From SAR202 cluster bacterium (GTDB lineage Bacteria > Chloroflexota > Dehalococcoidia > UBA3495): DNA of 11,257 nucleotides. Shown one piece after another: positions 7,448 to 11,257 of the stretch. A program made the translations under genes and the position numbers. The notes under the pieces are model-generated. The model searched no databases. It saw nothing but the letters and a program-made list of their open reading frames with translations, and was not told the origin of the DNA. The DNA is taken from the NCBI GenBank assembly GCA_009392075.1, contig VFHG01000185.1, forward strand, positions 1 through 11,257. The letters are read 5' to 3'. The number at the start of each line of letters is the position of its first letter. Position 1 is the stretch's first letter.

Positions 7448-8371
7448 ATGCAACGGTTCATTCTTATTCGATTCGTCCAGGCGATGATAGCCGTGCTTGT
7501 GGTCAGTGTAATCGTCTTCTCGCTATCGCATCTCTCAGGCGACCCACTGACGACCATCATGCCCATGGGGGATGTGGAACCGGAAGACATCGAGGCTCTA
7601 CGAGCAAAGTGGGGCCTGGATAAACCTCTACATATCCAATACGGTCTCTTTCTGGGGAACGCCGTTCGCGGGGATTTTGGCGAGTCCTACGCCTTCGGAG
7701 GACAGACCGCCATGGGGATGGTTCTATTGAGGTTCCCAGCCACTCTACAGCTCGCGGGTGCGGCGCTGGTCCTCACTCTCGTGATCGGATTGCCATTGGG
7801 AGTGATCACAGCCGTGAGAAAAGACGGCTGGGTGGACTACCAGGGAAAGGCTATCGCTTTCCTGGGCCAGGCCATACCAAACTTCTGCCTGGGCATAGGC
7901 CTTATGTGGTTCTTCGCTGTCTGGCTGGGATGGCTGCCTACCTCAGGTAGAGGCGGAATAGACCACCTCATAATGCCTGCCTTCACCTTGGCGCTATTCC
8001 AGGTGGCAGCGTTATTACGCTTAACCCGCTCCTCCATGCTGGACGTTTTAGATACGGAGTACATAAAAATGGCCCGTATCAAAGGAATACCAGAATGGAA
8101 GGTGGTCTGGAAACACTGCCTCCGCAACGCCTTCATCGCTCCACTTACATACTTCGCCATTATAATAGGGTCTTTCTTCACCGGGACCGTGGTGGTCGAG
8201 ACAGTCTTTTCCTGGCCTGGAGTCGGGCAGCTGGCAGTGAACTCAGTCTTCGCCCGAGACTTTCCAACTCTACAGGCAGTCGTGATCCTGGGGTCATCGA
8301 TCTATATCGCAGCCAACCTCTTAGTGGATATCTTGTATGCTTACCTCGACCCAAGGATTCGTTATTCCTAG
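7448..8371 (+). CDS. ABC transporter permease, DppB/OppB-like
   Basis: This is the first of two membrane subunits forming the import pore for the preceding binding protein. At 307 residues it has the usual DppB length. It opens with the family N terminus (RFILIRFVQAMIAVLVVSVIVF, membrane segment about 8-27), then the conserved extracytoplasmic segment LSGDP (29-33) and LRAKWGLDKPL (51-61). Further membrane segments fall near 100-121, 138-160, 175-192, 230-250 and 280-300. The cytoplasmic EAA loop that docks onto the ATPase is TEYIKMARIKG (203-213), followed by VVWKHCLRNA (239 downward region, about 219-228). The protein ends YLDPRIRYS, typical of the subfamily. The ATG at 7448 is the only start after an in-frame TGA at 7436-7438. 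The ribosome binding site (AGGTTGAG) is moderate. Confidence 0.96.
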   Translation: MQRFILIRFVQAMIAVLVVSVIVFSLSHLSGDPLTTIMPMGDVEPEDIEALRAKWGLDKPLHIQYGLFLGNAVRGDFGESYAFGGQTAMGMVLLRFPATLQLAGAALVLTLVIGLPLGVITAVRKDGWVDYQGKAIAFLGQAIPNFCLGIGLMWFFAVWLGWLPTSGRGGIDHLIMPAFTLALFQVAALLRLTRSSMLDVLDTEYIKMARIKGIPEWKVVWKHCLRNAFIAPLTYFAIIIGSFFTGTVVVETVFSWPGVGQLAVNSVFARDFPTLQAVVILGSSIYIAANLLVDILYAYLDPRIRYS

Positions 8372-8404
8372 GGGAATCGCGTCAGCCAACAAGGGTGTAG
8401 CGGC

Positions 8405-9481
8405 ATGTCGTTGAACTCAATCGGAACAGATAATGCCCGGACCCCAAGGCTAATGCTCATTCGCCTTTGGCGGAGAGTCAGAGAGGCTCGGCGTTTGCCT
8501 CTCCTCCCATTGGTAATGCTGCTTGTTGTCCTCGTAATTCCAGCTGTTTTTGCTCCCCTGATTGCGCCTCACAGCCCGATTGAAGGCAATCTTAACGACC
8601 GATTGCTGCCACCGTTTTGGGTAGGCGAAACAGTAAGGTACAAGACGGTCGTTGAAAAGGTCAACCGCGAAAATCGCTTGAACGAGATCTTACTCAAGGA
8701 TGCTGAGCGCCGAATCAAGATAGGGGACGGTACCATTACCGGTGGCGGCCAAATCGTCCAGGTAGGGGATCAGCTAGAGATATTATTTAGAAAGTCAGGT
8801 AGCACAAAGTACCTACTCGGAACTGATAAGAATGGCATGGACATTTTCAGCCGCTTGATATATGGGGCTCGCTTGGCCCTAGTGGTCTCCTTGTTGGGCA
8901 TCGTCGTATCAGGAGTCATAGGCTCTTCCCTCGGGATAATAGCCGGGTATTATGGAGGGATACTGGATACCATCATTATGCGGATGGTGGATGTCTCACT
9001 TTCCATCTCCTTGGTTCTGATCGCCCTAGTGTTGGCTGCCGTTCGTGGTCCCAGTATCGATAACGTGTTAATTGTGATATGTCTGTTCTTATGGTCTCGC
9101 TACGCTCGGCTAATCCGAGGTGAGACATTGCTACTAAAATCCCAAGATTTTATCGCAAGGGCTCAGGTCTCAGGGGCTTCCGATCTGCGAATCATGTACA
9201 AGCACATAATGCCCAACCTAGCGAATACCATCATTGTGCTTGCCACCCTCCAGATCGGTTTTGTCATCATTCTAGAGGCTAGTCTTAGCTTCCTGGGAGC
9301 CGGGGTTCCTCGGCCCAATCCGGCCTGGGGTCTAATGGTGGCCGATGGCCGGGAGCTACTGAGTAACGCCTGGTGGGTCTCTTTGGTTCCCACCGTGGCT
9401 ATAGTCCTAACCGTGTTGTCCATAAACCTAATAGGAGACTGGGTACGTGACCGACTGGACCCCAAACAAAGACAGATCTAG
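8405..9481 (+). CDS. ABC transporter permease, DppC/OppC-like, with extra extracytoplasmic segment
   Basis: This is the second pore subunit of the importer. A good ribosome binding site (AAGGGTG, 8391-8397) precedes the ATG, 33 bases after the DppB-like stop. The first membrane segment is about 33-54, followed by [13 protein letters not shown], typical of DppC. Where relatives pass almost directly to the GTDxxGRD motif, this protein has about 65 extra residues (71-135). They include charged and beta-prone stretches such as [10 protein letters not shown] and [16 protein letters not shown]. Then comes [19 protein letters not shown] (138-156), with Met at the usual Arg. The five-helix core covers about 157-345. 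The EAA loop is [20 protein letters not shown] (248-267), with the key Gly at 257. The length of 358 against the usual 280-300 is explained by the insert. No ATPase gene follows. Confidence 0.96.
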   Translation: MSLNSIGTDNARTPRLMLIRLWRRVREARRLPLLPLVMLLVVLVIPAVFAPLIAPHSPIEGNLNDRLLPPFWVGETVRYKTVVEKVNRENRLNEILLKDAERRIKIGDGTITGGGQIVQVGDQLEILFRKSGSTKYLLGTDKNGMDIFSRLIYGARLALVVSLLGIVVSGVIGSSLGIIAGYYGGILDTIIMRMVDVSLSISLVLIALVLAAVRGPSIDNVLIVICLFLWSRYARLIRGETLLLKSQDFIARAQVSGASDLRIMYKHIMPNLANTIIVLATLQIGFVIILEASLSFLGAGVPRPNPAWGLMVADGRELLSNAWWVSLVPTVAIVLTVLSINLIGDWVRDRLDPKQRQI

Positions 9482-9562
9482 CTAAGCATTGCAGGCTAAC
9501 CAAAGACTAGGCGGAGACTCAAATAGACTACGTAGATAAGCGACTCCAGCTTCATCAGTAAT
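9482..9562 (+). other. Spacer between DppC-like and propeller genes
   Basis: These 81 bases have no clear terminator hairpin and no clear promoter. The two genes may therefore share a transcript, but the next gene also lacks a good Shine-Dalgarno site, so expression coupling is uncertain. Confidence 0.35.
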
Positions 9563-11002
9563 GTGGTTGATGAACGTGCGACGCCCACCTCGGCACCTGT
9601 GACTTGCCCTTGGTGTGGGGCTGAAGTCCAAACACTCGGCCGGAACTGCCAAATCTGTGGCAAGTTGATCTCGGAGTTGCCCGAGTGGGCAATTACCGGA
9701 GTTGAACCTAGTCACGCTCTGCTCAGCACGGTGAGACTGAGACGATGGCGCCTAACGATTTTAGTGGTTCTCGTCTTCGTCTTAGGTTTTGTCTTCTGGC
9801 TGAGTGTCCCTTTCATACCAGACCCGGTGGTACTTCTCTTCAAGAAACCCACGTCTGACCTCACATCTGCGTCGTTGCCCGGACAATGGTCTTCAGTAGC
9901 ATGGGATTTAGGCGGTACTAGGAATATCGAAGATTTTTCACGCCAACCAAAGGGACAGATCTTGTGGTCGAAAAATCTGGGCAACCACACATATGGTGCA
10001 CCAATCGTAGTAGACGGAATTATTTACGCGGGTGGGGATTTCAAAGCACTAGCACTTGAGGCGCAAACTGGGGAGACCATCTGGGAAATACCGACACCAG
10101 GCCGGATGAACCACTCATTTGCAGTATCAGACAGCTACCTCTATATGGGACTTTCCGATCACAGATTGTTGGCGCTGGACGGAAGAACCGGAGATACCCG
10201 GTGGGAATTCTTTGCCGAATTTCCCATCACCTCCTCGCCAATAGTGGCCGGGGGTATGGTCTTTTTTGGATCATCTGATCGGTTTGTCTACTCGGTGGAC
10301 GCAGCAACAGGAAACCTGATATGGAAACACAGATTGAATGGGAATCTTCGTTCTTCACCGGCCATCAGCGGGGGCTATCTGTATGCAACGGACTCAGATG
10401 GGAATCTCAACATCCTGAATGCTCGCACTGGCCAAACCAGGTTCCGATTCCGCACTGCTGCATCAGCGAGCGATGCTCCTACGGTTGAGAATGGATTGGC
10501 ATATTTCCCTTCGGGCGGCAGACTTTTTGCTGTCGATGCCGAGGCTCGTACGGTATGGGGAGAATTCGAATTCAAAAAAGTGTGGTCCCAGTTCTACATA
10601 TGGCAATTCCCTGGAGTGCCGCGACCTCCCAGCCAACGGGGAGAGCGATGGCGCTTCGCCCCAGAGAAAAGTGCGTCGAGGGGTATCGTCGCATCTCCCG
10701 CAGTAGCGCCAGAAGCACTCTACTACGGCGACACAGCCGGGTACGTTTACGCCAGGGAGGTATCTACCAGGGAAGAGCTTTGGCGGTTCCGTTCCGAAGA
10801 CGGCATCGTCAGTTCGCCGGTCATCCTTGGAGGCCGTTTGTATTTCGGAGCTAAAGATGGGTTTTTTTATGCTTTGGACCGATCCAATGGAAGGTTGCTG
10901 TGGCGGCTTTCGCTGAGCGCTCCTATTGAGGTATCTCCGGTATTTGCCCAAGGCCGTTTTTACGTGAGGACAAGTGATGGCCGTCTACACGTTATCGAAT
11001 GA
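9563..11002 (+). CDS. Zinc-ribbon, single-membrane-segment protein with PQQ-like beta-propeller
   Basis: Three parts are visible. Residues 15-32 form a short zinc ribbon with two CxxC pairs (C15, C18, C29, C32), expected in the cytoplasm. Residues about 62-84 form one membrane segment after a basic stretch (RLRRWR). Residues 130-479 form an extracytoplasmic PQQ-like (BamB-type) beta-propeller. Repeats read LALEAQTGETIWE, LLALDGRTGDTRWEF, VYSVDAATGNLIWKH, LNILNARTGQTRFRF, LFAVDAEARTVWGEF, VYAREVSTREELWRF and FYALDRSNGRLLWRL. A last half-repeat LHVIE pairs with the opening GQILWSKNL (131-139), giving eight blades. An aromatic insert (about 332-373) lies between blades five and six. I see no dehydrogenase catalytic features, so a scaffold or binding role is more likely than a quinoprotein enzyme. 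The start is GTG: an in-frame TAG lies at 9533-9535 and no other start intervenes. There is no strong ribosome binding site, and GTG at codon 13 is possible but would trim the ribbon edge. Confidence 0.88.
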   Translation: MVDERATPTSAPVTCPWCGAEVQTLGRNCQICGKLISELPEWAITGVEPSHALLSTVRLRRWRLTILVVLVFVLGFVFWLSVPFIPDPVVLLFKKPTSDLTSASLPGQWSSVAWDLGGTRNIEDFSRQPKGQILWSKNLGNHTYGAPIVVDGIIYAGGDFKALALEAQTGETIWEIPTPGRMNHSFAVSDSYLYMGLSDHRLLALDGRTGDTRWEFFAEFPITSSPIVAGGMVFFGSSDRFVYSVDAATGNLIWKHRLNGNLRSSPAISGGYLYATDSDGNLNILNARTGQTRFRFRTAASASDAPTVENGLAYFPSGGRLFAVDAEARTVWGEFEFKKVWSQFYIWQFPGVPRPPSQRGERWRFAPEKSASRGIVASPAVAPEALYYGDTAGYVYAREVSTREELWRFRSEDGIVSSPVILGGRLYFGAKDGFFYALDRSNGRLLWRLSLSAPIEVSPVFAQGRFYVRTSDGRLHVIE

Positions 11003-11118
11003 TGTCTGGGAATTCCGGCAAGGGCGCCTTTGAGTACGACAAAGATAAAATCTTCAAACCGAATGGTCCGATCCTGGCCACTAGATTAGGGAGTTCGCAA
11101 AGTAATTGCCTGTGTTAA
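10999..11118 (+). CDS. Possible 39-aa ORF overlapping the propeller-gene stop
   Basis: Tandem ATG codons at 10999 and 11002 overlap the TGA of the propeller gene (11000-11002), an arrangement often used for translational coupling. The frame continues for 39 codons to TAA at 11116-11118. The product is small, polar and basic to neutral (for example GAFEYDKDKIFKPNGPIL), with one Cys near the end and no membrane segment. No Shine-Dalgarno site precedes it and I recognise no family, so it may be chance. Confidence 0.25.
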   Translation: MMSGNSGKGAFEYDKDKIFKPNGPILATRLGSSQSNCLC

Positions 11119-11189
11119 CTCGGTACGGCTGGAATTTCCTACTCAAACTTGTGAATCGGTTACATCTTGACAGAAGTCGCCAACGAGCT

Positions 11190-11236
11190 TTGCATCACGT
11201 ATCCGAATATGTTATATTTTGCCGCACCTAATTAGG
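11190..11236 (+). promoter_or_regulatory. Weak candidate promoter with palindrome at the presumed start site
   Basis: TTGCAT (11190-11195) and TATATT (11213-11218) are spaced 17 bases apart; the second is a good -10 match, the first only a poor -35. Eight bases farther on lies the perfect ten-base palindrome CCTAATTAGG (11227-11236), about where transcription would begin and where a repressor could bind. Any gene served would start beyond the right edge of the window. Confidence 0.25.
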
Positions 11237-11257
11237 CGTGAGAAAATACAGGTAGCG

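Noticed and set aside
7309..7623. GTG-started frame of 104 codons crossing into the DppB-like gene
   Set aside because: No ribosome site, no family resemblance, and more than half of it overlaps the well-supported permease in another frame.
10463..10951. Minus-strand 162-codon frame within the propeller gene
   Set aside because: It overlaps clear propeller repeats on the plus strand and its translation resembles no protein family.
9563..11002. PQQ-dependent alcohol or glucose dehydrogenase
   Set aside because: The repeats match the propeller, but the blades are short and plain, and no catalytic Asp/Glu context, disulfide ring or heme motif typical of these enzymes is visible.
11167..11172. 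Perfect TTGACA as a -35 box
   Set aside because: No -10-like hexamer lies 16-18 bases downstream; the nearest good one (11213) is 40 bases away.
1..11257. CRISPR array, tRNA, rRNA, insertion sequence or phage integration site
   Set aside because: No regular direct repeats with spacers, no tRNA-like cloverleaf, no rRNA segment, no transposase or integrase sequence and no terminal inverted repeats flanking a gene were seen.

Overview
The window carries six well-supported protein genes, two doubtful small ORFs and no RNA gene, insertion sequence or CRISPR array that I can see. The organism is not identified directly. Base composition looks roughly balanced, and both TTG and GTG starts are used. 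The gene types are large two-core FtsX/YbbP-like permeases, a DipZ-type redoxin without CcdA, a lipoprotein oligopeptide-binding protein with a Lys/Ala/Pro linker, and a zinc-ribbon membrane protein with a PQQ-like propeller. This mix suggests a free-living Chloroflexota (SAR202/Dehalococcoidia-like) bacterium. That is an inference from gene style, not from a marker gene.

Layout. Bases 1-362 hold no convincing gene. Bases 363-3695 (minus) encode a 1110-residue ABC permease of the FtsX/MacB (type VII) superfamily, with ten predicted membrane segments and two large extracytoplasmic domains. The second of these carries a beta-sandwich-like insert. Divergent from it, across a 78-base gap, is a membrane-anchored thioredoxin-like protein (3774-5006) with a CVNC active site and a DipZ-type C-terminal domain. 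Bases 5007-5424 hold a doubtful 80-codon minus-strand ORF and an AT-rich leader.

Bases 5425-9481 (plus) are a peptide/nickel-type ABC importer cassette: family 5 solute-binding lipoprotein, DppB-like permease, then DppC-like permease. A strong 16-bp hairpin sits directly after the binding-protein gene and probably sets the expression ratio of binding protein to permeases. No ATPase gene (DppD/DppF type) follows. Instead, 82 bases downstream on the same strand, is a protein with an N-terminal zinc ribbon, one membrane segment and an apparently eight-bladed PQQ-like (BamB-type) propeller (9563-11002). The last 255 bases contain a possible stop-start-coupled 39-codon ORF and a weak candidate promoter next to a palindrome.

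How the genes fit together. The binding protein should capture peptides or similar solutes outside the membrane and deliver them to the DppB/DppC pore. Its ATPases must come from elsewhere in the genome. The propeller protein may be co-transcribed and act at the same membrane face, but its role is unknown. The FtsX permease likewise has no ATPase beside it here. The most unusual points are the intercistronic hairpin, the extra segment of about 65 residues in the DppC-like loop, the zinc-ribbon/propeller protein and the insert in the FtsX permease. I did not find a clear new multi-gene system.
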